From assembly GCF_017255185.1 (NCBI RefSeq), contig NZ_JAFKCZ010000006.1:343175-407174 (forward strand): a stretch of DNA of 64,000 bases, given 5' to 3'. The position numbers and the translations under genes are program-made. This DNA is from Parahaliea mediterranea (lineage in GTDB: Bacteria > Pseudomonadota > Gammaproteobacteria > Pseudomonadales > Halieaceae). The stretch's first letter is position 1; the number at the start of each line of letters is the position of its first letter. The notes below the pieces were generated by a model, which saw nothing but the letters and a program-made list of their open reading frames with translations, did not search any database and was not told where the DNA came from. This document shows positions 44,730-53,674 of the stretch, piece by piece.

Positions 44730-45344
44730 CTATTTCTCGATACCGCGCAGCAGTATGTCGATAGCTAGGTCTACCTTGCGGCGGTCGTAGCGCGGCGTTG
44801 ATCCCCTGGTGTCAGTGCGGGTCAGCATCGCGCCCTGCAGCTCGTGGAAGATCGCGGCCACCCTCGATGGGTCTACGTCGCGGATCTCCCCGGCGGCTAT
44901 TCCCTTTTTGATGGTCCGGCTCAGCCGGGTACGCCAGCGCTGGTTGCGCCTCGCAAAGTCTGCCCGGTAGGTATCGAGGAGCCCCTCCTCACCGCTGGAG
45001 AACAGCAGCATGACGGGATTGCGCTCCATGAATTCAAAGGAGGCGAGAAAGAGTCGGCGCAATTCCTCGATCGAGTTCTCGTCGGCACCGGAGGCGCGGT
45101 ATTCAGACAGGGTGGACCACTGGTTGAGGCAATCCTCAATGAGGGAGCTGAACAGGTTTTCCTTGCTGCCGAAGAAGTGAAAAACCAGGCCCTTGGAGAC
45201 ATTGGCCTGCGCTGCGATCTGCGCGACGTTGGTGTGCTTGTAGCCATGTGTCGCGAAACAGCTGCCAGCCGCCTGCAGCACTGCCAGTCGCCGCCTGATT
45301 GAGGCCTGTGTCCGCCGTGCCGCATAGTCAGTGGAGTTGTTCAT
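44730..45344 (-). CDS. TetR-family transcriptional repressor
   Basis: 204 residues. The N-terminal helix-turn-helix (RRLAVLQAAGSCFATHGYKHTNVAQIAAQANVSKGLVFHFFGSKENLFSSL) is textbook TetR, with a ligand-binding helical domain after it. It is divergent from the LLM flavin gene across 146 bases, which contain an inverted repeat at 45403-45429. It probably represses the cassette genes and itself until a pathway compound binds. Its own downstream neighbour, the kinase-like gene, starts 207 bases past its stop. Confidence 0.92.
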   Translation of the reverse strand: MNNSTDYAARRTQASIRRRLAVLQAAGSCFATHGYKHTNVAQIAAQANVSKGLVFHFFGSKENLFSSLIEDCLNQWSTLSEYRASGADENSIEELRRLFLASFEFMERNPVMLLFSSGEEGLLDTYRADFARRNQRWRTRLSRTIKKGIAAGEIRDVDPSRVAAIFHELQGAMLTRTDTRGSTPRYDRRKVDLAIDILLRGIEK

Positions 45345-45402
45345 AGATTGTGATCGCTCTGCGTTGATGTGGTGGGCCGCTCTGAATCCATCGCTCCCTT
45401 AA

Positions 45403-45429
45403 TTGACCATAATGGGGTTATCTGGTCAA
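45403..45429. promoter_or_regulatory. Inverted repeat between the TetR and LLM genes
   Basis: TTGACCA (45403-45409) and TGGTCAA (45423-45429), a perfect 7-bp inverted repeat with a 13-base spacer, in the divergent promoter region. Each arm also resembles a -35 box (TTGACC), one for each direction. It is the best candidate operator of the adjacent TetR protein. Confidence 0.55.
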
Positions 45430-45490
45430 TAACAAGGCCATACACTGCCGTCTTCTGTAACCAGCCCACAGTGCAACAGGTGAAACGGCG

Positions 45491-46354
45491 ATGCGATTTT
45501 CTTTGAATATCGGGATGTGTGATCCCACCCACTATGGGCCGATGGCCCAGGAGGCTGAGTCGGCAGGCTACGACAGCATTGCCGTACCCGACAGCCTGAC
45601 CTATCCGCGCCAGTCCGAAACCCTCTACCCCTACACGGATGATGGTGACCGTAGTTTCCTGGAAGGGGAGCCCTTCATGGAAACATTGATTGCCGTGACC
45701 CATATGGCCGCGGTGACGGAGAAAATCCACTTTTGCAGCTATGTCTACAAGCTGGCGATACGTCAGGCGGCCGTCGTGGCCAAGCAGGTCCAGAGCATCC
45801 AGGCGTTGAGCGGCCATCGCTTTGAGTTTGGCGTGGGTCTCAGTCCCTGGCCGGAGGACTATGCCGTCGCCGGTGTGCCCTGGGAAAAGCGGGGCAAGCG
45901 CCTGGACGAGCAGATCGCCATCCTGCAGGGCCTGGAAACAGGCGAGTATTTCGGACTGGATGGCGTTTGTCACAGTATGCCGGAGAACAAAATGTGTCCG
46001 GTGCCGGCGACGCCCACACCCATTTTCATTGGAGGGCACTCCGAGGCCGCACTGAAGCGTGCCGCCCGGGTGGGGGATGGCTGGGTGTGTGCCGGGGCCG
46101 ATACCGACGAAGTGGCTGCCTACATTCAGCGAATCAATGAGCTGCGGGCTGAAAACGGTACTGCGGAGACGCCCTTCAAGTTCTGGACCACCGGCAACGA
46201 CGCCTTTACCCGGGAGGGGATCGAGCGACTGGAGGCCGTCGGCGTTACTGACGTAGTCATCGGCTTTCGCGACCCCTTTGCCCGGCAACCGGACAGTTCA
46301 CTGGAGGATAAAATCCGTATGCTCCAGTGGTATGCAAGTGAGTTTATCCGCTAG
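45491..46354 (+). CDS. LLM-class flavin-dependent oxidoreductase
   Basis: 287-residue luciferase-like monooxygenase or F420-type dehydrogenase with a TIM-barrel fold. AGGTGA lies 8 bases before the ATG. Segments typical of the family are MAQEAESAGYDSIAVPDS, FGVGLSPWPEDY and PTPIFIGGHSEAALKRAARVGDGW. The cofactor, FMN or F420, cannot be told; F420 is rare in Gammaproteobacteria, so FMN with a reductase partner is plausible. First of three plus-strand genes (with the SnoaL-like and FAD protein genes), likely one operon. Confidence 0.9.
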   Translation: MRFSLNIGMCDPTHYGPMAQEAESAGYDSIAVPDSLTYPRQSETLYPYTDDGDRSFLEGEPFMETLIAVTHMAAVTEKIHFCSYVYKLAIRQAAVVAKQVQSIQALSGHRFEFGVGLSPWPEDYAVAGVPWEKRGKRLDEQIAILQGLETGEYFGLDGVCHSMPENKMCPVPATPTPIFIGGHSEAALKRAARVGDGWVCAGADTDEVAAYIQRINELRAENGTAETPFKFWTTGNDAFTREGIERLEAVGVTDVVIGFRDPFARQPDSSLEDKIRMLQWYASEFIR

Positions 46355-46417
46355 ATGGCTTGGGCCGGGTAGACTGGCGATACGAGGGCTGCGGGTATGC
46401 GGCTGTTGGAGGTGACA

Positions 46418-46888
46418 ATGAACGACTTACTGGAAATAGAAAAAATCAAACAGCTCAAGGCCCGCTACTTGAGGTGCCTGGATACGAATGACTGGGAAAG
46501 CTTCGCCGACAGCATGACACCGGATTGCCAGGGCCGCTACAACGGCGGCAAGCTGAGCTTTGACAGTCGCGCTGCGATTGTCACCTACATGCGAGAGAAC
46601 TTGTCAGGCGACAAGGTCATCACCCTGCACCAGGGACACCAGCCGGAGATAGAAATAGTCGACGAGGGCACCGCCCGTGGCACCTGGTACCTGCAGGACC
46701 TGGTCATCGTGCTCGAAGCCGGCATCCGGCTTTACGGCTCGGCAATTTACAGTGATTTGTACCGTAAAGTGGATGGCGAATGGAAGATCGCAGAGACTGG
46801 CTACCAGCGCGTGTTCGAAGCGGTAGAGCCACTGGGTGAAGGACACAAAATTACCGAGAATATTTTTTCCCGGGGTGAAGAGGTTTAG
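46418..46888 (+). CDS. SnoaL-like / NTF2-fold protein
   Basis: 156 residues from the ATG at 46418, which has GGAGG 6 bases upstream; an earlier in-frame start at 46397 lacks a site. The fold is suggested by IEKIKQLKARYLRCLDTNDWESFADSMTPDC and the late strand with YSDLYRKVDGEWKIAETGY. Members include scytalone-dehydratase-like enzymes, steroid dehydratases and isomerases. The neighbouring ketosteroid-dehydrogenase-like flavoprotein, 12 bp downstream, makes a dehydratase or isomerase role plausible; unproven. Confidence 0.85.
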   Translation: MNDLLEIEKIKQLKARYLRCLDTNDWESFADSMTPDCQGRYNGGKLSFDSRAAIVTYMRENLSGDKVITLHQGHQPEIEIVDEGTARGTWYLQDLVIVLEAGIRLYGSAIYSDLYRKVDGEWKIAETGYQRVFEAVEPLGEGHKITENIFSRGEEV

Positions 46889-46900
46889 CCTCGTTCGGGT

Positions 46901-48559
46901 ATGGGCAATCGCAATCAAACAGCGCAATCCTTGGTAGACACAGTCTTGGCTCCGCGAGTTATCGAAGAACCGGATTCCATCGCTTGGGACGACACCGCCG
47001 ATGTGGTCATTGTTGGTTTCGGTGGCGCCGGAGCAGCAGCGGCCATCCAGGCACGGGAGGAGGGCGCGAGTGTCCTGGCGCTGGAGCGCTTCCAGGGAGG
47101 CGGAGCTACCATGCTCAGCGGCGGCGTGATCTATAGCGGTGGTGGCACGCGGCAGCAACGGGAAGCGGGTATCGAGGATAGTCCGGAGAATATGTTCCGC
47201 TATCTGAAACTGGAAACCCAGGGCTGTGTTAGCGACACCCTGCTGCGGGAGTTCTGCGAGGGCAGCACCGGCGACCTCGAATGGCTGGAGAAGCACGGCC
47301 TTGAATTCCCGGGCAATGCGGCCCCGGAGAAAACTTCGTATCCGCGCAACCCCTATTTTCTATACTACTCGGGCAATGAGGGTACACCCGTCGCCATGGA
47401 ACAGGCGGAAGCCGCACCCCGTGGACACCGCCACAGGGCCGCCGGCCAGGCTGGCACAGAGTTCTTCCTACGCCTGAAAGATGCCGCCCTTGCGCTGGGC
47501 GCCAGACTGGTCACGCAGACCCGCGTCCAGCGACTGGTGGTGGATGGCGAAGGTCGCGTGCTCGGTGTGGAGGCGTCGAGATTGCGCCAGGATTCCTGGG
47601 CGGCTCGCAAACACAAGTGGATCATGTGGTGCCTCACCCGGATGCACGCCTTCGGCATCGGGTTGATGCGCTCCCTGACGCCGTATTTCGAGCGGTTGGA
47701 GGCGAGCGTCAGTGAGCCCTATTGCGTGCGTGCCAGAGGGGGCGTGATCCTGGCCACCGGTGGCTTTATCGCCAACAAGCCGATGACCCGGGTACATATT
47801 CCCAAGTACGCCGGCACCATGCGCAACGGGACTCCCGGCTGCGATGGCTCGGGCATCCTGCTGGGCCAGAGCGTGGGTGGTAGCACCCGGATGATGGATC
47901 GGGCTTCTGCCTGGCGCTTTATCAACCCGCCGAAGGCCTTTGCCCAGGGCATTATCGTCAATGCCCGGGGCGAGCGTTACTGCAACGAGGGCGCTTACGG
48001 CGCCCAGATCGGCCACTACATGTGTGAGCACAACGACGGTAAGGGCTGGATCATCTTGGATGATCGGCTGTTTGCCGAGGCAAAGGGCCAGCTGCTGCCC
48101 TGGAAGGTGCTGCCTTTCCAGTCGATTCTGTACTACCAGACCATGTACACGGGAGGCCGAAAGGCCGATTCACTGGAGGCACTGGCGGCGGACATGGGCT
48201 TCGATCCGGAGATCCTTTCTAGAGAGGTCGCGGACTACAACCGGGCTGTTCGTGGTGAGGTGCCCGACCCACAGCGCAAGGGCGATGAGTTTCATCGGGA
48301 AATCGTCCAGGCGCCGTTCCACGCGCTGAACATCAGCAAGTCTGGGGCGAAGTTCCCCTTGGCAGTGCTCACGTTCGGCGGGCTGGCTGTGGATGAAAAC
48401 ACCAGTGGCGTTCAACGTGAAGACGGCTCGATTATCGATGGATTGTACGCGGTGGGCAGGGCCGCTGCCGGACTTCCCTCCAGTCACTACATGAGCGGCT
48501 TCGCCATCGCCGACTGTATCTTCACCGGGCGCAAGGTGGCCCGGGCTGCGGCCCGGTAG
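46901..48559 (+). CDS. FAD-dependent 3-ketosteroid-dehydrogenase-like flavoprotein
   Basis: 552-residue flavoprotein of the fumarate reductase/ketosteroid dehydrogenase group. The FAD-binding Rossmann motif VIVGFGGAGAAAA is near residues 36-48, the E of ALERF about 20 residues later, and a C-terminal FAD segment GLYAVGRAAAGLPSSHYMSGFAIADCIFTGR follows. Such enzymes introduce a double bond next to a carbonyl; the length and the GGLAVDENTSGV segment fit 1-ene or 4-ene ketosteroid dehydrogenases. Substrate unproven. It is 12 bp after the SnoaL-like gene. Confidence 0.88.
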   Translation: MGNRNQTAQSLVDTVLAPRVIEEPDSIAWDDTADVVIVGFGGAGAAAAIQAREEGASVLALERFQGGGATMLSGGVIYSGGGTRQQREAGIEDSPENMFRYLKLETQGCVSDTLLREFCEGSTGDLEWLEKHGLEFPGNAAPEKTSYPRNPYFLYYSGNEGTPVAMEQAEAAPRGHRHRAAGQAGTEFFLRLKDAALALGARLVTQTRVQRLVVDGEGRVLGVEASRLRQDSWAARKHKWIMWCLTRMHAFGIGLMRSLTPYFERLEASVSEPYCVRARGGVILATGGFIANKPMTRVHIPKYAGTMRNGTPGCDGSGILLGQSVGGSTRMMDRASAWRFINPPKAFAQGIIVNARGERYCNEGAYGAQIGHYMCEHNDGKGWIILDDRLFAEAKGQLLPWKVLPFQSILYYQTMYTGGRKADSLEALAADMGFDPEILSREVADYNRAVRGEVPDPQRKGDEFHREIVQAPFHALNISKSGAKFPLAVLTFGGLAVDENTSGVQREDGSIIDGLYAVGRAAAGLPSSHYMSGFAIADCIFTGRKVARAAAR

Positions 48560-48951
48560 CACGCGCCAGCCCGATTGCTATACTGCTTTAACGACTTCCA
48601 GAGGCAGTATCCTGCATGAATAGCCACTCAATTCCCGGCGGGGTCGACTACGCCGAATTTCGCGAACACGAGGTTCGCAAAGTCCGCAAGGTCATGATCG
48701 ACGGCAATCTCACGGAAGTGTAAGAAATATAAATGGGGTATTGGGAAGAAATCCACTCGCGCCACCCAGAGCCACCCAGATCTTTGACCCGAAGATGGCG
48801 CTCAATCATCCTTAATCATCTCGAAATCGCGCTCGTATCGGCTCCCTCACAGATCGTTTCCATCCATTCCCGGGCAGAAGCACACAAAAACCTATGCCAA
48901 CTATTGTTCAGTGGCGTCCCTGCTGATTGAACTGTGAAAATGTGGATTCTG
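48560..48951. other. Right edge of the cassette: gene remnant and IS junction
   Basis: 392 bases hold a 35-codon frame (48616-48723) and then sequence leading into the right IS91 copy. No hairpin like that at the other IS's end could be found, so this copy's 3' end may be shortened or altered. Confidence 0.45.
48616..48723 (+). pseudogene. Short frame, possible 5' remnant of a truncated gene
   Basis: A 35-residue frame (MNSHSIPGGVDYAEFREHEVRK and so on to GNLTEV) with good codon use, starting 57 bases after the flavoprotein stop and ending in TAA. It reads like the start of a longer protein cut by the IS insertion. Family unknown. Confidence 0.35.
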
Positions 48952-50556
48952 CTACCGTGTGCCCTTCCCCGCGAAAAGAGGCATTGTGGCAGGTGGGGCC
49001 CTGGTTGGTGGTACCAGGGGTGGCCGAGCAGGTGTATCCTGTTCCTTCATACTCAGGTGAGCCAGAATCCTGTCTATGATGTCCTGATCCTCAATACTGG
49101 CAATTACCCTGACAGTACCCCCGCAACGCACACAGTTCTCAACATCAATGTTGAAAACCCGTGCCAATCGTTGTGCCCAGGTCATCGCTACATGCAACTC
49201 AGCCGGTGATCTAACCTCAGCTTTGGCTGCAAGCTTTGCCTTCTTACCTCGGTGGGCCGGTGTGATCTCGGCCCGCAAGCGGTGATTGGGTGCCAGCACA
49301 CCGTGGTACCGGGTGAGATTTACTCTGGGCTTGGGCACCAGGGCCGCCAATCGTGCAATGAAATCCACCGGCTCGAAGGCCACCTGTGTCGTTCCGTCCC
49401 GGTAAGGCGTCTTCAGGGTGTAGACCACCTTGCCGGTTGCGTTCAGTGAAAGGCGGGGAACTGCAACCGCCGGCCTGGCTATGTACCTGCACAGCCGCTC
49501 ACGCTTGTCCTTTTGGTGTCCTTCGCAGCTCACCCCGGCGTGGAGGGAGAAGCCGTTGGCTTTGGCCACTCGTTCCAGTCCAGGGTCCGGCCTATCCAGT
49601 GGACGGATGGTGCGAATCATGAAGGCCTTTCGCCCCTGCTGAGGGCCGACTGCGATCCGGTAGGAGACGGAGCTGCCCAGAATCTGGGGCATGGCGTCGG
49701 TGTCTTCGGCGGGGTCGAGTTCCAGCCAGGCGCTCTCGGCATCCTGTTCCAGCAATCCCTGGCGCTCCAGGCATCGTCCTACACGTCGGCTAATTAGCTG
49801 AACGAGGTCCTCCAACTCACCCTTATCCGGCGCTCTGACTCGCCGAAACCAGGGAGATCTATTGTCGCGATAGACGTAGACGCCATCAAGGAACAGGGCG
49901 TGAAAGTGAATATTCAGGTTCAAGGCGCTGCCAAAGCGCTGGATCAGCGTGACCGCACCGGTGGCGGCATCTTTGAGTTGATACCCAGCCTTGTGTACCA
50001 GGTGGGTCGAGATCGCCCGGTAAACAATGCCCAGCACCTTGCCCATGGCTTGGGGGTAGGCCGCAAACAGATAGCGCAGGGGAAAGGGGAAACTGATAAC
50101 CCACTGGCGAAGCGGGGCATCGGGGAACACCTCATCAGCCAGCAGGGCGGCAGTCTCGGCCATGCGACGTGCGCCGCAACTCGGGCAAAATCCCCGCTTC
50201 TTGCAGGAGAACGCCACCAGTCGCTCGAAGTGGCATTTGTCGCAGCGTACCCGGAGAAAGCCATGCTCGAGACGACCGCACTTCAGGTAGGCCTCGAATT
50301 CCCGGTGTACATGGTCAGGCAGAGATTTGCCCTGCTGGGCCAGTTGGTCCACCAGGGCAGGGTAGTGCGCCTCGACGAGCTGATAGAGCAGTGTCTGCTC
50401 GGGTTGATGGCGCTCGTATGTGGTGTGGCCAAATGCATGCCCATAAACAGGGGCAGGCTCTCCTTTGCCTGGCGACAGCATACCGGCTTGACTCCAACAT
50501 CCGTGGTGCCGAAGTCACGTACCATGAAGCAATCGGTGCTGGCCGGGAACATCTAA
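48950..50556 (-). mobile_element. IS91-family insertion sequence, right copy (inverted)
   Basis: Its transposase-upstream end at about 50545-50556 matches the left copy's start (TTAGATGTTCC on the minus strand). The other end is set where similarity fades, at the last transposase codons; no origin hairpin was found there. The two copies face each other with their 3' ends inward, enclosing the LLM/SnoaL/flavoprotein cassette. Confidence 0.75.
48952..50481 (-). CDS. IS91-family transposase, right copy
   Basis: 509-residue HUH transposase very like the left copy, with the same zinc-binding N terminus, NLNIHFHALFLDGVY HUH motif, LTRYHGVLAPNHR and CVRCGGTVRVIASIEDQDIIDRILAHL. The C-terminal end is shorter and ends in PLFAGKGTR. 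Coding sequence is complete. Its 5' end lies against a truncated DUF3604 gene, suggesting that this insertion removed that gene's beginning. Confidence 0.93.
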   Translation of the reverse strand: MLSPGKGEPAPVYGHAFGHTTYERHQPEQTLLYQLVEAHYPALVDQLAQQGKSLPDHVHREFEAYLKCGRLEHGFLRVRCDKCHFERLVAFSCKKRGFCPSCGARRMAETAALLADEVFPDAPLRQWVISFPFPLRYLFAAYPQAMGKVLGIVYRAISTHLVHKAGYQLKDAATGAVTLIQRFGSALNLNIHFHALFLDGVYVYRDNRSPWFRRVRAPDKGELEDLVQLISRRVGRCLERQGLLEQDAESAWLELDPAEDTDAMPQILGSSVSYRIAVGPQQGRKAFMIRTIRPLDRPDPGLERVAKANGFSLHAGVSCEGHQKDKRERLCRYIARPAVAVPRLSLNATGKVVYTLKTPYRDGTTQVAFEPVDFIARLAALVPKPRVNLTRYHGVLAPNHRLRAEITPAHRGKKAKLAAKAEVRSPAELHVAMTWAQRLARVFNIDVENCVRCGGTVRVIASIEDQDIIDRILAHLSMKEQDTPARPPLVPPTRAPPATMPLFAGKGTR

Positions 50557-50600
50557 TCTGAGCGAAAGGACAGTCTCTTGCATCTTGCGCAATATGCAAT

Positions 50601-52043
50601 ATGCCTATTCACTACTCGCGCACTCAGAGGGAAAACTGGGAATTGATCAAAAGCATCAGGCACAAAGGGCTGAAAAAATTCTTCAACAGCGGTGGCGACG
50701 ATACCCGGGGCATCAATTCCGACCATGAGGACAAGTTGCGTGACCAGTTGGCAGCCTTGGACTCCGCTACAGATATTGCGGATATGGATTTGCCGGGGTG
50801 GCGCCTGCACCCCTTGAAGGGCACCCAGACACCGCCCTTCGGCAGCCCCAACCCGCTGGACCTGTATCAGTACCTGGAAGACTACGAGAGCATGACCGGC
50901 GGCCAGGTGTTGGCGATCGCCCACAACGGCAACCTGTCCAACGGCATCATGTTCCCGGTGGACGCCCAGTATGACGGGCGCAAGCTGGACAAGAAGTACG
51001 TGGAAGCCCGCGCCAAGTGGGAGCCCCTGTATGAGATCACCCAGATCAAGGGCGACGGCGAGGCCCACCCCTTCCTCTCCCCGGACGACGAGTTCGCCGA
51101 TTACGAAAACTGGGACAAGGGCAACCTCGACCTCTCCATTCCCAAGACCGAGGACATGCTGCAGTACGAGTACGCTCGGGAGGCCCTGAAAAATGGCCTG
51201 GTGCTGGAGCAGCGCCTGGGCACCAACCCCTACAAGTTCGGCCTCGTGGGTGCCACCGACAGCCACACCAGTCTCACCACCCCCGAGGAGGACAACTACT
51301 TCGGCAAGCACACCGGCTACGAACCTTCACCGGAACGCATGACCCATCCCTTCATGAAGACAGAGCACGGCGAACTGTTTGCCTGGCAGCAGGTAGCCTC
51401 CGGGCTACAGGCGGTGTACTCCCGGGAGAACACCCGCGAGAGCATCTGGGACGCCATGGAACGCAAGGAAACCTATGCAACTACCGGCACGCGCATGATG
51501 GTTCGCTTCTTTGGCGGCTGGGAGTTTGAAGAGAGCGACCTGAACAACCGCCAGCCCGCCTTCATAGGCTACGACAAGGGTGTGCCCATGGGTGGCGACC
51601 TCAAACCCACGAACGGCGCCGGGGCACCCAACTTCATGGTGTATGCCCTGCGCGACCCTGTGGGTGCAAACCTCGACCGTATCCAGATCGTGAAGGGCTG
51701 GACCGACAAGAGCGGCGAGACCCACGAGAAAGTCTACAACGTGGCCTGGTCCGGCGAGCGCAAGCCAGACAACAGGGGTAAGCTGCCCGCTGTGGGCAAT
51801 ACCGTGGACGTGGCCAATGCCAACTGGACCAATACCATTGGCGCCTCGGAGCTGGCAGCTATTTGGCAAGACCCGGACTTCGATCCCAAACAACGCGCGT
51901 TCTACTACGCACGGGTACTGGAGATCCCGACACCGCGCTGGGTGGTCTACGATGCTTTCCGCTTTGGCATTGATATCCCCGACGGTGCGACAACCACCGG
52001 GCAGGAGCGGGCCTATACCAGCCCGATCTGGTATACCCCATAA
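50601..52043 (+). pseudogene. DUF3604 protein, 5' truncated by the IS91 copy
   Basis: 480 codons encode the middle and end of a DUF3604 protein ([54 protein letters not shown]). Full-length members are usually about 620-660 residues and start with a signal peptide followed by a PHP-like metal motif (FGDLHxHT type), which is missing here. The ATG at 50601 has no ribosome site and is only 45 bases from the IS end. Hence probably non-functional or at least not exported. Convergent with the arylsulfatase; such proteins often accompany sulfatases. Confidence 0.8.
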
Positions 52044-52044
52044 A

Positions 52045-52072
52045 AAAAGGCCCGCTATCTAGCGGGCCTTTT
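52045..52072. terminator. Bidirectional intrinsic terminator
   Basis: AAAAGGCCCGCT, loop ATCT, AGCGGGCCTTTT between the convergent DUF3604 remnant and arylsulfatase stops. Perfect 8-bp GC stem with flanking A/T pairs makes it a terminator for both. Confidence 0.9.
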
Positions 52073-52077
52073 CCGTA

Positions 52078-53646
52078 TTACTGCGGGGGTCTAGCTCCCT
52101 GTTGCTGCATCGCGCGCATCTGCATCATCTGCTGCATCTGCCCGATCATCTTGTCAATGCTGAAGCTGGCGGTGGCCTGGCGCGGCGGGAACTGGCGGAA
52201 AGTCATCAACCACTTACCGACTTCCTGCTGCACCGGCACGAACAGCCACAACTGGTCGCCGAAGAAGCGCGTATAAAGACCAGAGTCCAGTGAGGTCTCA
52301 TAGGGATCCGAGCGCAGGTGAACCATGCGGGGGAAGTTCAGGGCTTCACGCTGCCCCGCCCAGCCATCCATCGACCAGCCGAAGTGAATCTTCCAGTCGT
52401 TCCAGCGGATGGCATTGAAGTTAGCGTTGTCGTCAAAGTAGTAGAGGGTGGTGCGCTTACCCGGCCCTTTGCCTGCCAACAGTTCCGTCTGGTCATAGCC
52501 GTCCAGGTGAACCTTGAAGGTCTTGTCGCCAGCGCGATGGCCCTTGAGCAACTTCTGTTTTACACCGGGCTCACCCGCCGCCGTCAACAGCGTGGGCATC
52601 CAATCCAGGTGCGAGAAGATATCGTTGATAACCGTACCCGGCTCAACCACACCCGGCCAACGAATCATCGCTGGAACACGGAAGCCGCCCTCCCAGGTGG
52701 AACCCTTTTCGCCACGGAAAGGCTCGACACCGGCGTCGGGGTAGGTACCGGTCTGGGAACCATTGTCGGTAGAGTAGACAACGATCGTGTCATCGCTAAT
52801 GCCAAGCTCGTCGAGCTTATCCAGCAGCAGGCCCACGTGGTAGTCGTGTTCCATCAGGCCATCGGCGTACAGGCCATAACCCGACGCGCCATCCCACTTG
52901 GGCGCCAGGCGGGTCCACACATGCATGCGCGTGGCGTTGAACCAGACGAAGAATGGCTTGTCGTCCTTGTGCGCCTTCTCAATAAACTTGATCGCCGAAT
53001 CAGTAAATTCCTGGTCGACCATTTCCATGCGCTTGCGCGTCAGCGGGCCGGTATCTTCAATCTTGCCGTCCGCATATGAGCGGATAACGCCGCGCGGTGC
53101 GAAACGATTGTGGAAAGCTGGATCCTTCGGGTAGAAGTACGTCTCAGGCTCTTCTTCAGCATTCAGGTGGTAGAGATTGCCGAAGAACTCATCGAAACCA
53201 TGATTGGTGGGCAGGAACTCGTCCTTATCACCGAGGTGGTTCTTGCCAAACTGGCCGGTCACGTAACCATGCGGCTTGAGCAATTCAGCGATAGTAGGAT
53301 CTTCCGCCTGCAGACCGATGTCAGCGCCAGGCATGCCCACCTTCAACAAGCCGGTGCGCAATGGGTGCTGGCCAGTGATAAACGCGGAGCGACCAGCAGT
53401 ACAGCTTTGCTCCCCGTAGTAATCAGTGAACATCGCACCTTCATTGGCAATGCGGTCGATATTCGGGGTGCTGCCACCCAGCATACCCCGATGGTAGGCG
53501 CTGAGATTGGACCAGCCGATATCATCACCCCAGATCACCAGGATGTTGGGTTTATCCGCTGCCTGGCTTACCGCGGCGGCGCAGGATACCGCTACCGTCG
53601 CAGCCACCAGGCAGGCCCGGCGTATCGTGTGTACTAGGTTTTTCAT
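52078..53646 (-). CDS. Arylsulfatase (type I, formylglycine-dependent)
   Basis: 522-residue exported sulfatase hydrolysing a sulfate ester. Signal peptide ends near residue 29 (QAA). Metal-binding Asp41 and Asp42 are in IWGDDIGW, and the modification motif is SCTAGRS, where Cys82 would become formylglycine, with Arg86; the motif is CxAxR rather than CxPxR. Conserved GKNHLGD and YSTDNGSQTG follow. The C terminus is a Met/Gln-rich tail (IGQMQQMMQMRAMQQQG). No formylglycine-generating enzyme is in the window. Its neighbours encode acyl-CoA oxidation, so the substrate may be a sulfated lipid or steroid (inference). Confidence 0.92.
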   Translation of the reverse strand: MKNLVHTIRRACLVAATVAVSCAAAVSQAADKPNILVIWGDDIGWSNLSAYHRGMLGGSTPNIDRIANEGAMFTDYYGEQSCTAGRSAFITGQHPLRTGLLKVGMPGADIGLQAEDPTIAELLKPHGYVTGQFGKNHLGDKDEFLPTNHGFDEFFGNLYHLNAEEEPETYFYPKDPAFHNRFAPRGVIRSYADGKIEDTGPLTRKRMEMVDQEFTDSAIKFIEKAHKDDKPFFVWFNATRMHVWTRLAPKWDGASGYGLYADGLMEHDYHVGLLLDKLDELGISDDTIVVYSTDNGSQTGTYPDAGVEPFRGEKGSTWEGGFRVPAMIRWPGVVEPGTVINDIFSHLDWMPTLLTAAGEPGVKQKLLKGHRAGDKTFKVHLDGYDQTELLAGKGPGKRTTLYYFDDNANFNAIRWNDWKIHFGWSMDGWAGQREALNFPRMVHLRSDPYETSLDSGLYTRFFGDQLWLFVPVQQEVGKWLMTFRQFPPRQATASFSIDKMIGQMQQMMQMRAMQQQGARPPQ

Positions 53647-53674
53647 TGTAATTACCTGTGTTGCTGTTGCTCTG

